Notes under the pieces: generated by a model
Told to the model about the DNA's origin: nothing
Databases searched by the model: none
What the model saw: only the letters and a program-made list of their open reading frames with translations
From: Anaerocolumna cellulosilytica
Lineage (GTDB): Bacteria > Bacillota > Clostridia > Lachnospirales > Lachnospiraceae
Length of the DNA stretch: 64,000 nucleotides
Assembly (NCBI RefSeq): GCF_014218335.1
Contig: NZ_AP023367.1
Span: forward strand, 2,667,501-2,731,500
Direction of reading: 5' to 3'
In this document: piece by piece, positions 1 to 7,935 of the stretch
Layout: each line of letters opens with the position of its first letter
How positions within the stretch are numbered: the stretch's first letter is position 1
Position numbers and translations under genes: made by a program

Positions 1-1
1 G

Positions 2-964
2 TTATTAGAAAAGATTAACATTGAGAAAAATTCAGTCGCCATTGACGGAAAAGAATACCCTTTAATTGATTGTAATTTTCCTACCGTAAATACAGAATCT
101 CCTCTGGAGTTATCACAGGAAGAGCAGTATTTAATGGATGTTTTGGCACATTCTTTTCATAACAGCAGACTTCTTCATAAACATATCCGCTTTCTGTATG
201 CAAAAGGCTCTATGTATAAAAAAATCAATGGAAATCTGCTTTATCATGGTTGTATTCCAATGACGGAAGAAGGGGAATTTTATCCAGTTTCTTTTGGAAA
301 TAAGGACTATAAAGGAGTAGAATTGCTGGATTTTTTAGATGTCATGGTTAATAAAGCATATTTTCATTGGGATAATACCAAAGAGCAGGAGGAAGCAAGA
401 GACTTTTTGTGGTATTTATGGTGCGGCAGCAATTCACCTTTATTTGGTAAGAGTAAGTTATCCATGTTTGAGAATTACTTCATTAAGGGAAGCAAGGGAA
501 AGACAGAGATTTATAATCCTTACTTCCGATTAATTCAACAGGAAGAGATATGTAAAAAAATACTAAAAGAGTTTGATTTGGACGAAAACACCTCCCATAT
601 CATAAATGGTCATGTACCTGTTAGGCTAAAAGAAGGTGAGTCCCCTATAAAAGGCAATGGTAGGCTTTTTATCATAGACGGGGGGCTTTCTAAGGCGTAT
701 CAGCCAAAAACCGGTATTGCAGGTTATACCTTAATCTATAGCTCCAGGCATCTAAGTCTTGCCGAGCATAAGCCCTTCTGTCCTGAAAAAGAAGACCATC
801 TGATTGGTTGTGCTCCTGCTCTTAAAGTTGTGGAAACAATGCCTACTCGCATATTAGTTGGTGATACTGATAACGGAACAATCATAAGGGAAAGAATAAA
901 AGAATTAAGAATACTTCTAAACCATTACAGAGACGGTATAATAAAAGAGACCAAACAAAAGTAA
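2..964 (+). CDS. fbp: Fructose-1,6-bisphosphatase class III, 3' part
   Basis: The frame is open from the left edge to the stop at 962-964, giving about 320 residues; the gene starts outside the window. It resembles the C-terminal half of the Firmicutes class III fructose-1,6-bisphosphatase (usually about 640-670 residues), which makes fructose 6-phosphate in gluconeogenesis. Visible family-like stretches are the Trp/Cys-rich DFLWYLWCGSNSPLFGKSK, the HIINGHVPVRLKEGESPIKG block and the FIIDGGLSKAYQPKTGIAGY block near the end. A 13-bp bidirectional hairpin follows. A methionine inside the frame at 134 is not the start, because coding similarity continues upstream of it. The family call is from recognition, not a search. 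Confidence 0.88.
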   Translation, partial: LLEKINIEKNSVAIDGKEYPLIDCNFPTVNTESPLELSQEEQYLMDVLAHSFHNSRLLHKHIRFLYAKGSMYKKINGNLLYHGCIPMTEEGEFYPVSFGNKDYKGVELLDFLDVMVNKAYFHWDNTKEQEEARDFLWYLWCGSNSPLFGKSKLSMFENYFIKGSKGKTEIYNPYFRLIQQEEICKKILKEFDLDENTSHIINGHVPVRLKEGESPIKGNGRLFIIDGGLSKAYQPKTGIAGYTLIYSSRHLSLAEHKPFCPEKEDHLIGCAPALKVVETMPTRILVGDTDNGTIIRERIKELRILLNHYRDGIIKETKQK

Positions 965-982
965 TAAATAAGCTGTAAAAGT

Positions 983-1040
983 AAAAGCCTGTTAGCAGTT
1001 ATAAGAAAAACTTAAAACAACTAACAGGCTTTTATGATTA
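983..1040. terminator. Bidirectional terminator between fbp and degV
   Basis: AAAAGCCTGTTAG (983-995) and CTAACAGGCTTTT (1021-1033) form a perfect 13-bp inverted repeat. A-rich and T-rich outer ends serve both strands. It lies between convergent genes. Confidence 0.8.
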
Positions 1041-1091
1041 CTGGCAAACAGTAAAAATTTCAGTTTTATAAAATAAAAAATCTTCTATGCT

Positions 1092-1937
1092 TTAACCTTT
1101 CTGAAAGTAAGCAATACCACAGACTCCTGGACCAGCGTGGGTACCAACTACAATACCAATCGGACTTTCCAGTGCATCACTTAACTTTAGTGATTTATTG
1201 GCATATGTTAAAAAGGTTTCCATATTAGTCTTGGTCTTAGAATAGCCAGTGCAAATGTAATCCTCATAATCAATGGGTCCACTTTGCTCCGTAAGCGCTA
1301 CTAACTTATTATAAGCTCCTGACATACCTCTTGCTTTGGCAGCAACTCCCACCAGACCGTCCTTTACTTCTATAATAGGCTTGATATTTAATATAGTCCC
1401 AGCTAGAGCACTAACACCCGTTAAACGTCCGCCCTTTTTCAAATATTCCAGACTTTCTACCAGTGCAAACAAACGGATTCTCTGTTTTGCCTGCTCCAGT
1501 GCATCGACTAGGGCTTTGATGTCTAACCCTTTCTTAATTAAGTCTGTTGCTTTCCTTACCAGTATCTGAAGACCTATAGTAACAGTAGTACTATCAATAA
1601 TATAAATATTATCATATTCTGCCATATCTTTGGCAATTACAGCACTCTGGTAAGTTCCGCTTAATTTAGAAGACACAGTAATTACCAAAACATCGTCATT
1701 GGCTGACTTTGCCGCTTCAAAATGAGGAAGGAATTGTTCCGGCGTAAGCTGACTGGTAGTAGGCAGAGTTGCTGACTGTGCTAATTTCTGATAAAATTCA
1801 TCCGGTGACAAATCAATACCATCAGAATACTCCCCATCTGGAAATATTACCTTTAAAGGCAATATTGTTACATTTAATTCATTCGCCTGCTGCTGGCTAA
1901 GATCTGACGTAGAATCGGTTATAATTTTTATTCCCAT
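1092..1937 (-). CDS. DegV family fatty-acid-binding protein
   Basis: A 281-residue DegV/FakB-type protein. This family binds a long-chain fatty acid and, as FakB, presents it to the fatty acid kinase FakA. Visible hallmarks are the N-terminal TDSTSDLS (residues 7-14), the TTSQ segment at 60-63 (the conserved Thr-Ser that holds the lipid carboxylate) and SSKLSGTYQSA (89-99); length is normal. The ATG at 1937 lies 17 nt after the P3 hairpin of a long-form leader element, which supports this start. It follows a FabT-like marR gene on the same strand, a lipid-related neighbourhood. No fakA is visible nearby. Confidence 0.88.
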   Translation of the reverse strand: MGIKIITDSTSDLSQQQANELNVTILPLKVIFPDGEYSDGIDLSPDEFYQKLAQSATLPTTSQLTPEQFLPHFEAAKSANDDVLVITVSSKLSGTYQSAVIAKDMAEYDNIYIIDSTTVTIGLQILVRKATDLIKKGLDIKALVDALEQAKQRIRLFALVESLEYLKKGGRLTGVSALAGTILNIKPIIEVKDGLVGVAAKARGMSGAYNKLVALTEQSGPIDYEDYICTGYSKTKTNMETFLTYANKSLKLSDALESPIGIVVGTHAGPGVCGIAYFQKG

Positions 1938-2048
1938 AATTTACACCCTTTGCATACCGCAGACAATTCCGCGGTACAGCCACAAATAGAAGTAGTTGAA
2001 ATAGCAACTAAGTGGCATTCCTTTCTTTTATTGTATTTTCTTTCAACC
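1938..2048 (-). repeat. Long-form leader element (copy 1) upstream of degV
   Basis: Read on the minus strand: GGTTGAAAG opens helix P1, closed by TTTCAACT. The P1 loop holds AAAGAAAGGAATGCCAC. Then comes TTTGTGGC, whose GTGGC (1979-1983) can pair with GCCAC (2012-2016). A P3 hairpin TACCGC/GCGGTA (1971-1976 and 1955-1960) follows, then TGCAAAGGGTGTAAATT and the ATG. It lies between marR and degV. Function unknown. Confidence 0.75.
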
Positions 2049-2128
2049 TTCCTGATATGATTCCACTTAACCGGCATCACATACATCTTCCAGTGTGAAG
2101 ACGTTTTTTTCTTACACTTACCTCCAAA

Positions 2129-2572
2129 TTATTGTTTGAAAAAATTGTGTAATGTGCTTAACGCACTGGTCAAGGTCGTAAATTCCTCCGGTGTCAATGA
2201 AGTGGCTACTTGTTCAATTAAGGTTTCATGAAATTCCTTATGTGAATAGTAGGCTCTTGTACCCAAATCGGTAGTGGTAACATTAACTCTTCGTTTATCC
2301 TCCGTTAATTTAGTTCGTATCAAGTATCCTTTTTGTTCCAGTGTTTTAACAGAAGTAGTCAGTGTACTGGCAGTTACCATCAGCCGAGCGGCGATATCCG
2401 TCATGCTGGATATGCCTTCCCGGTTACCATCATATACAGCTTCAATTACATGCATTTCGTGAATGGACAGATTTTTAAATTCTCCCTTAGCCAGAGCAGC
2501 TTCTTCCAGTCGCAAAATATCATGAAATACCTGTACCAAAAACTTATTTAACTGTTCCTTATTCGTATTCAT
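2129..2572 (-). CDS. MarR family regulator, FabT-like
   Basis: A winged-helix MarR protein of 147 residues, or 151 if the upstream ATG at 2584 is used. The recognition region includes MTDIAARLMVTASTLTTSVKTLEQKGYLIRT, shown here only to locate it at about residues 48-78, and the wing TEDKRRVNVTTTDLG. I chose the inner ATG (2572) because GGGAG (2582-2578) sits 5 nt upstream and because a P3-type hairpin ends exactly 14 nt before it, as at other loci. Its own promoter is flanked by two TTTGAAGTTCAAA palindromes, so it is probably autoregulated. The motif and the DegV neighbour suggest a lipid regulator like FabT; that part is inference. Confidence 0.85.
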   Translation of the reverse strand: MNTNKEQLNKFLVQVFHDILRLEEAALAKGEFKNLSIHEMHVIEAVYDGNREGISSMTDIAARLMVTASTLTTSVKTLEQKGYLIRTKLTEDKRRVNVTTTDLGTRAYYSHKEFHETLIEQVATSLTPEEFTTLTSALSTLHNFFKQ

Positions 2573-2606
2573 TAAAGCTCCCATCTATGCATCCCTCTGC
2601 ATTACA
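2573..2606 (-). repeat. Short-form leader hairpin upstream of marR
   Basis: On the minus strand ATGCA-GAGGGA-TGCAT forms a small hairpin followed by AGATGGGAGCTTTA and the ATG at 2572. The 14-nt spacing and the AGATGGGAG sequence match the 3' module of the leader family. P1 is not evident. Confidence 0.55.
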
Positions 2607-2661
2607 AGCATATTTAAATAATACGTATCTAAAATATCAGTATTTATTGTAAAAATAATAT

Positions 2662-2674
2662 TTTGAAGTTCAAA
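2662..2674. promoter_or_regulatory. MarR-type operator, promoter-proximal copy
   Basis: The palindrome TTTGAAGTTCAAA lies just downstream of the marR -10. It sits inside a longer repeated stretch, ATATTTTGAAGTTCAAAGT. The sequence resembles FabT/FabR-type operators; binding by the adjacent MarR is inferred. Confidence 0.7.
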
Positions 2675-2682
2675 GTATATTT

Positions 2683-2711
2683 ATTATAAAGGTGAAATGT
2701 CTCTTTGTCAA
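2683..2711 (-). promoter_or_regulatory. Consensus promoter of marR
   Basis: On the minus strand TTGACA (complement of 2706-2711), a 17-nt spacer, then TATAAT (complement of 2683-2688). Both hexamers are perfect sigma-A consensus. It points at marR. Confidence 0.85.
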
Positions 2712-2716
2712 GATAT

Positions 2717-2729
2717 TTTGAAGTTCAAA
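2717..2729. promoter_or_regulatory. MarR-type operator, distal copy
   Basis: Second identical TTTGAAGTTCAAA palindrome, 55 bp from the first (start to start) and just upstream of the marR -35. The two copies bracket the promoter. Confidence 0.7.
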
Positions 2730-2780
2730 GTATATGTATACTAATATCGTTCTATCTAAAAACAGACTAAAAAAATAGGC

Positions 2781-2825
2781 AAATAAGGACGTTGTTTTAA
2801 TTAAATAGCGTCCTTATTTTTTCGC
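2781..2825 (+). terminator. Terminator-like hairpin upstream of rhaB
   Basis: AAATAAGGACG (2781-2791) pairs with CGTCCTTATTT (2809-2819), followed by a T-rich tail. No plus-strand gene ends here, so it may stop transcription arising in the marR control region or act as a leader element of rhaB. The rest of the 2585-3024 gap holds only the marR promoter and operators. Confidence 0.55.
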
Positions 2826-3024
2826 TATAACTATTGTATAATGTTACTACAAAGAAAGAGTAAGCTTTCAGTAAATGCATAAAATAGAGATAGAAAAGTA
2901 CGTGTATATCTGAAATGAATTGTATCATTAAGCACAAAACTCTATTACTCTTATGAAAAACTACGCAGTAAGAGTGAACGAAATATATGCCTGCGGTTAA
3001 AATTACCCAGGTATAGGAAAGGGC

Positions 3025-4440
3025 ATGGCTATTTATATGCAAAAATATTATCTCGCTGTAGATATAGGTGCCTCCAGCGGCCGACATATTCTTGGAACTT
3101 TACAGGATGGTAAGATATCCTTAGAAGAAATATACCGTTTTGAAAATGGGTTAGTGAAAAAAGGTGAGAACCTATGCTGGGAACTGGACAGACTATTTGT
3201 AGAAATTAAAAACGGACTGAAAAAGTGTAAGGAACTTGGCAAAATACCTCAAAGCATGGGAATTGATACTTGGGGCGTTGATTTTGTTTTATTAAACGGC
3301 AATAACCAGGTTCTGGGCAATACTGTGGGCTATCGTGATAAACGTACAACAGGTATGGACACCAAAGTTTATGAGACTATAGCAGAAGAGGCACTGTATG
3401 AAAGAACGGGTATACAAAAGCAGATTTTTAATACTATTTATCAGCTCATGGCAGTAAAGACCCAGCATCCGGAATATATGAATGAAGCGGAAAGTTTACT
3501 ACTGGTTCCAGAATACTTTAACTTCCTGTTAACCGGTATTAAGAGGGCTGAATATACCAATGCTACTACAACTCAGCTGGTAAGCCCTATATCAAAAGAT
3601 TGGGACTATGCATTAATAGAAAAACTTGGCTACAAAAAGGAAATATTCAAGCAAATTTCACTTCCCGGAACAGCACTTGGTAATTTTCTGCCTGAGCTAA
3701 AAGAAGAGCTTGGTTTTGACTGTGAAGTCGTACTTCCTGCTACACACGATACCGGTTCAGCCGTATTATCTGTACCGGCTAACGATGATGATTATCTGTA
3801 TATCAGTTCTGGTACCTGGTCCTTAATGGGAATTGAACGAAGCGAAGCGGATTCCAGTAAAGAAAGCAAAGCCGCTAATTTTACAAATGAAGGTGGTTAT
3901 GATTATCGTTTCCGTTATTTAAAAAATATTATGGGATTGTGGATGATTCAGTCGGTCAGACACGAACTAGAAGATAAGTATTCCTTCGCCGAGTTGTGCA
4001 AATTAGCAGTGGAGGCAGACGGTTTTACCTCAAGAGTTGATGTAAATGCAGATTGTTTTTTATCTCCTGAAAATATGACTGAGGCCATCAAGAAATACTG
4101 TAGTGAGACAAACCAAAAAACACCTGAAACAGTAGGAGAGCTGGCAGCCTGTATTTATAACAGCCTTGCTTTAAGCTATGCAGAAACCGTACAGGAGATT
4201 GAAGCTATAACAGGCAGAACGTATTCCAGAATTCATATTGTGGGCGGTGGCTCTAATGCTGATTACTTAAATGAATTAACAGCTAAATATACTAAAAAGG
4301 ATGTCTACGCCGGACCTACAGAAGCAACTGCTATTGGAAATATTCTGGCGCAGGTGTTAAAGGCAAAAGAATATGATACTCTGGAAGCAGCAAGAACCGG
4401 AGTCTTTAATTCCTTTCCTATCAAAAAATTCAAGGCATAA
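3025..4440 (+). CDS. rhaB: Rhamnulokinase
   Basis: A 471-residue FGGY-family sugar kinase, presumably cytoplasmic, phosphorylating L-rhamnulose to L-rhamnulose 1-phosphate. The first ATPase-fold loop is DIGASSGR (residues 13-20). IDTWGVDF, HDTGSAV, SSGTWSLMG and the C-terminal HIVGGGSNADYLNELTA are typical of RhaB rather than of glycerol or xylulose kinases. An AGGAAA site precedes the ATG at 3025; a second ATG at 3037 is possible. Rhamnose isomerase follows 58 bp downstream, so the two form a rha operon feeding the aldolase of the microcompartment operon. Confidence 0.93.
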   Translation: MAIYMQKYYLAVDIGASSGRHILGTLQDGKISLEEIYRFENGLVKKGENLCWELDRLFVEIKNGLKKCKELGKIPQSMGIDTWGVDFVLLNGNNQVLGNTVGYRDKRTTGMDTKVYETIAEEALYERTGIQKQIFNTIYQLMAVKTQHPEYMNEAESLLLVPEYFNFLLTGIKRAEYTNATTTQLVSPISKDWDYALIEKLGYKKEIFKQISLPGTALGNFLPELKEELGFDCEVVLPATHDTGSAVLSVPANDDDYLYISSGTWSLMGIERSEADSSKESKAANFTNEGGYDYRFRYLKNIMGLWMIQSVRHELEDKYSFAELCKLAVEADGFTSRVDVNADCFLSPENMTEAIKKYCSETNQKTPETVGELAACIYNSLALSYAETVQEIEAITGRTYSRIHIVGGGSNADYLNELTAKYTKKDVYAGPTEATAIGNILAQVLKAKEYDTLEAARTGVFNSFPIKKFKA

Positions 4441-4498
4441 ATGTTATAAAATTTACCAAGCTATACCAATAAAATTATATTACAAGGAGAAATGAAAC

Positions 4499-5752
4499 AT
4501 GACTACAAAACAAAGATATGAATCCGCAAGAGAAATCTATAAAAATATTGGCGTTGACACAGATGCCGTACTCGAAACATTAAAAACAGTTTCTGTCTCT
4601 ATGCATTGCTGGCAAGGTGATGACGTTGCAGGATTTGAAGGTGACGGTCAATTATCCGGCGGTATCCAGGCTACCGGAAACTACCCGGGAAAAGCAAGAA
4701 CACCGGAAGAATTAATGGCTGATATTGACAAAACTTTAAGCCTTGTACCGGGGACTCACAGAATCAATCTTCACGCTAACTATGCTATATTTGCCCCGGG
4801 AGAACAGGTTGACCGTGACAAATTAGAACCAAAGCACTTTGCTAAATGGGTTGAATTTGCAAAAGAAAGAGGACTTGGACTTGATTTTAATCCTACCTTT
4901 TTCTCTCATCCAAAAGCAGACGGCTTAACTCTATCCAGTGAAGATGAAAGTATTCGTGAATTCTGGATTAACCATGGAAAAGCTTGCTTACGTATCTCTG
5001 AATACTTTGCAAAAGAACTTGGTACCTCTTGCTTAATGAATATTTGGATTCCGGATGGTTTCAAAGACATCCCCGCTGACCGTTTAAGCCCAAGAGCAAG
5101 ACTGAAAGACTCTCTGGATCAGATTTTATCCATCGGATATGATAAGAGTTTAGTTGATGTTGCAGTTGAGTCCAAGGTATTTGGAATCGGTGTGGAAGCC
5201 TGCACGGTAGGGTCCCATGAATTCTACATGAATTATGCTGCAAAAAACAATATTCTTTGCTTATTAGATAACGGACACTATCATCCAACAGAAGTAGTAT
5301 CCGATAAAATTTCATCTATGTTGTTATTTTCTGACAAATTAGCACTTCATGTAACCAGACCGGTTAGATGGGATAGTGACCACGTTGTACTATTTGATGA
5401 TGAAACAAAAGAGATAGCGAAAGAAATCGTACGTAACAATGCCCTTGATAGAGTATTGATTGGTCTTGATTTCTTTGATGCCAGCATCAACCGTGTATCT
5501 GCTTGGGTTGTAGGTATGAGAAATATGGTAAAAGCATTATTATATGGAATGCTTTCTCCTAACGAAAAACTTGCTAAGCTTCAGGATGAAAGAAATTTCA
5601 CAGAACTTATGATGCTTCAGGAAGAATTAAAACTGTATCCATTTGGTGACGTGTGGAATTACTACTGTGAATTAAACCAGGTTCCTATTAGAGAAGAGTG
5701 GTTTGAAGTAGTAAAAGCTTATGAAAAAGATGTGTTAAGTACTAGAAAATAA
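4499..5752 (+). CDS. rhaA: L-rhamnose isomerase
   Basis: A 417-residue protein matching RhaA, the metal-dependent isomerase converting L-rhamnose to L-rhamnulose. Recognisable stretches are [15 protein letters not shown] near residue 33, [25 protein letters not shown] and [10 protein letters not shown] (metal-site region). The length is that of the family. AAGGAG precedes the ATG. It is the second gene of the rhaBA pair; a terminator-like hairpin follows. The ABC transporter normally expected beside such genes survives only as a fragment further downstream. Confidence 0.95.
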   Translation: MTTKQRYESAREIYKNIGVDTDAVLETLKTVSVSMHCWQGDDVAGFEGDGQLSGGIQATGNYPGKARTPEELMADIDKTLSLVPGTHRINLHANYAIFAPGEQVDRDKLEPKHFAKWVEFAKERGLGLDFNPTFFSHPKADGLTLSSEDESIREFWINHGKACLRISEYFAKELGTSCLMNIWIPDGFKDIPADRLSPRARLKDSLDQILSIGYDKSLVDVAVESKVFGIGVEACTVGSHEFYMNYAAKNNILCLLDNGHYHPTEVVSDKISSMLLFSDKLALHVTRPVRWDSDHVVLFDDETKEIAKEIVRNNALDRVLIGLDFFDASINRVSAWVVGMRNMVKALLYGMLSPNEKLAKLQDERNFTELMMLQEELKLYPFGDVWNYYCELNQVPIREEWFEVVKAYEKDVLSTRK

Positions 5753-5817
5753 TTAAAAAGACAGAAATTACGATAGCCTTGTATATAAGAACTGTTGCAT
5801 GTTAAACTATGAACAGT

Positions 5818-5878
5818 AGAAGAAACCCTTTGATTTTTCAGACTTTGTATTACTGAAAAACCAAAGGACTTCTTTTTG
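5818..5878 (+). terminator. Terminator after rhaA
   Basis: A long imperfect hairpin with a CCTTTG...TTTTTCAG arm pairing with CTGAAAAACCAAAGG, ending in CTTCTTTTTG. It lies about 65 bp after the rhaA stop. Confidence 0.65.
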
Positions 5879-5924
5879 CAATTATTTCGTTTTGCCGACA
5901 TTTGTGCTTTCCAATCAAAACTAA

Positions 5925-6237
5925 CCTGGCAAAGCGGAGCTAAAGAATTACACTGAATTAACAGTAATTATCGCGCCTACAACAGTGGGGATTATGGCAG
6001 CTGCAAAGGTTATTACCGATAAAGGTTAATCGGTAAAGTATCCGTTACCGGGCTTGGACTTTCCAGTGTATCGCTTTTGTGAAAGGTGAAATAACCGGGA
6101 TAGGCGGCGATAAATTTGAAGCCGGAGCCTTAAGTTCCTATGAAATTATTTCTGCTGCAGACGGTGGTACAGAAGGATTGCTTGGAGCTCCGTTTAAGTT
6201 TGATGCTAAAAACAATAGAAGTATAGACATACTTTAA
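5925..6237 (+). pseudogene. Remnant of a rhamnose ABC-transporter binding protein (rhaS-like)
   Basis: Two disrupted frames together resemble the C-terminal third of a RhaS-type periplasmic rhamnose-binding protein. The first reads LKNYTELTVIIAPTTVGIMA (partial) and ends at a stop; a shifted frame gives KVSVTGLGLSSV. After a gap the second block, from 6079, runs VKGEITGIGGDKFEAGALSS and GGTEGLLGAPFKFDAKNN to a stop at 6235-6237. No start or ribosome site is present. The resemblance is from memory of the family and is placed exactly beside rhaBA, which supports it. It indicates loss of a local rhamnose importer. Confidence 0.72.
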
Positions 6238-6249
6238 AATCTGTATCTA

Positions 6250-6298
6250 GGCTGAAGCAGGAAATACCTTTTTATCCTGCCTCAGCCTTTTGATTTGT
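6250..6298 (+). terminator. Strong terminator before the BMC operon
   Basis: GGCTGAAGCAGGA (6250-6262) pairs with TCCTGCCTCAGCC (6275-6287) with one mismatch, followed by TTTTGATTTG. It separates the rha region and pseudogene from the BMC operon promoter. Confidence 0.8.
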
Positions 6299-6369
6299 AA
6301 AAGATTGTATCAGAAACAAATAGAATAAAACTAAAACAACAAAACCCAATAAAAAATAGGAATATTCTA

Positions 6370-6398
6370 TTGACTGAAAATTCTATAAGTGATACAAT
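6370..6398 (+). promoter_or_regulatory. Promoter of the BMC operon
   Basis: TTGACT (6370-6375), 17-nt spacer, TACAAT (6393-6398). It lies 56 bp upstream of the aldolase ATG. An activator-assisted promoter is plausible because AraC and DeoR regulators are encoded in the operon. Confidence 0.7.
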
Positions 6399-6453
6399 AC
6401 AATCAAATAAACAAAAAACAAAGCAAAACCACAACAATAAAGGAGATAAGAAA

Positions 6454-7251
6454 ATGACATCAGAATACGAAATCAAGAAAGAGATATGCGAAATTGGTAA
6501 AAGAATCTACGACAGAGGCATGGTTGCTGCCAACGATGGTAACATATCCGTTAAATTAAATGACAACGAATTTTTATGTACTCCGACTGGTGTAAGCAAA
6601 GGGTTTATGACTCCTGAATACATCTGTAAGGTTGATAGAGACGGTAAGGTAATCCAGGCTAATGGTAATTTCAAACCTTCTTCTGAAATCAAGATGCACA
6701 TGCGTGTTTATAAAGAAAGACCTGACGTTGTTTCCGTAGTTCATGCCCATCCTATGTATGCAACAGGTTTTGCAATTGCAGGTATTCCTTTAACACAGCC
6801 TATCATGCCGGAAGCAGTAATTACTCTTGGCTGCGTTCCTATCGCAGAATACGGTACTCCATCTACTGATGAAATACCGGACGCAGTTTCTAAATATCTT
6901 CAGTATTATGACGCCGTATTATTAGAGAACCACGGAGCATTAGCTTACTCTGATTCTTTATTATCTGCTTATCATAAAATGGAATCTGTTGAATTCTATG
7001 CGAAACTATTATACATCTCCAAACAACTTGGGGGACCAAAGGAATTATCTGATTCTCAGGTACAAAGATTATATGAAATCCGCAGACAATTCGGTATGAC
7101 AGGTAAACATCCTGCAAACCTTTGCCAGAACACAAAAACTGGAAAAGAGAGCTGCCATAACTGCGGCGGTCACAGCAGCAGCCAGACAGACAGTAATGAA
7201 TTAGTAGCTGAAATAACTAAGAAAGTTATGGAACAATTAGGATTAAAATAA
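6454..7251 (+). CDS. fucA: Class II fuculose/rhamnulose-phosphate aldolase with encapsulation tail
   Basis: A 265-residue zinc-dependent class II aldolase that cleaves L-fuculose 1-phosphate (and in this context rhamnulose 1-phosphate) to DHAP and L-lactaldehyde. Likely active-site residues are Glu78 in PSSEIK, His98 and His100 in VVHAHP and His160 in LLENHGA. After the enzyme comes a linker with two cysteines, KESCHNCGG (231-239), and then an amphipathic helix NELVAEITKKVMEQLGLK (248-265). This looks like a C-terminal encapsulation peptide targeting the shell, as in fucose/rhamnose BMC loci. The start is the ATG at 6454 after AAAGGAGATAAGAAA; the longer frame begins inside the promoter. Confidence 0.92.
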   Translation: MTSEYEIKKEICEIGKRIYDRGMVAANDGNISVKLNDNEFLCTPTGVSKGFMTPEYICKVDRDGKVIQANGNFKPSSEIKMHMRVYKERPDVVSVVHAHPMYATGFAIAGIPLTQPIMPEAVITLGCVPIAEYGTPSTDEIPDAVSKYLQYYDAVLLENHGALAYSDSLLSAYHKMESVEFYAKLLYISKQLGGPKELSDSQVQRLYEIRRQFGMTGKHPANLCQNTKTGKESCHNCGGHSSSQTDSNELVAEITKKVMEQLGLK

Positions 7252-7278
7252 TCTCTTTCTGGAAAAGAGGAATGATGT

Positions 7279-7935
7279 ATGCAGGAATCAGGTATCGGTA
7301 TCATATATCAGGAACTTAAAAAGACCGAGGATATCCTAAATAACCTCCGTGAAGTTACTGGCAATGAGTTGCTGACTCTACACGTTAGAAAACTTTTACA
7401 AGAGGTGAAAGGGGTTCAGCTTAAAGTTATTGAAGAAGCTGTAAAAGAGGTGGCTGATACATATCAAACACAAAACACCTTCGTAACAGCCAAACAAAAA
7501 ATAAGCTGGGGGTCAGAGCAAAAAGACATAACCCTTTCAGAGGCCTTGGCCTTAATTAAGGAAGTTGAAAAGAAGGCGACCGCAATGGGAATTTCGGTGG
7601 TACTCGCTGTATACAACAGTGCTGCCAATCCCGTTGCCATACACAGCATGGATAATTCCTATATCGCAAGCTTTGACATAGCAGCCAATAAAGCTTATAC
7701 CTGTGCAGCGTTAAAGCGGTCTACTATTTCTTTAAAAAGCTTAAGCCAGCCGGGCAAAGAGCTATACGGTATCCAGCATACTAACCAGGGTAGAATTATT
7801 ATTATTGGCGGTGGTGAACCTTTGAATTACAATGGTAGACTAATCGGAGCCTTAGGTGTAAGCGGCGGAACTGAAGCACAGGACACTGCCCTTGCGGAAT
7901 TTGGAAAGAATATATTGGAGGAGGTTTTGTTGTGA
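7279..7935 (+). CDS. HbpS/GlcG-like domain protein of the BMC operon
   Basis: A 218-residue protein. Residues about 83-215 match the GlcG/HbpS (DUF336, PduO C-terminal) fold: LSEALALIKEVEKKATAMGI, VVLAVYNSAANPVAI, then GGGEPL and GALGVSGG near the end. Proteins of this family bind heme or corrin-like ligands, but the role in BMC operons is not settled. The N-terminal 75 residues are helical and charged and might mediate packing in the shell. GAGGAA precedes the ATG. Its TGA overlaps the GTG start of pduP (GTGA), indicating translational coupling. Confidence 0.8.
   Translation: MQESGIGIIYQELKKTEDILNNLREVTGNELLTLHVRKLLQEVKGVQLKVIEEAVKEVADTYQTQNTFVTAKQKISWGSEQKDITLSEALALIKEVEKKATAMGISVVLAVYNSAANPVAIHSMDNSYIASFDIAANKAYTCAALKRSTISLKSLSQPGKELYGIQHTNQGRIIIIGGGEPLNYNGRLIGALGVSGGTEAQDTALAEFGKNILEEVLL

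Noticed and set aside
6370-6453. N-terminal extension of the aldolase from a TTG in the longer frame
   Set aside because: The codons coincide with the promoter and leader; a strong ribosome site supports ATG 6454.
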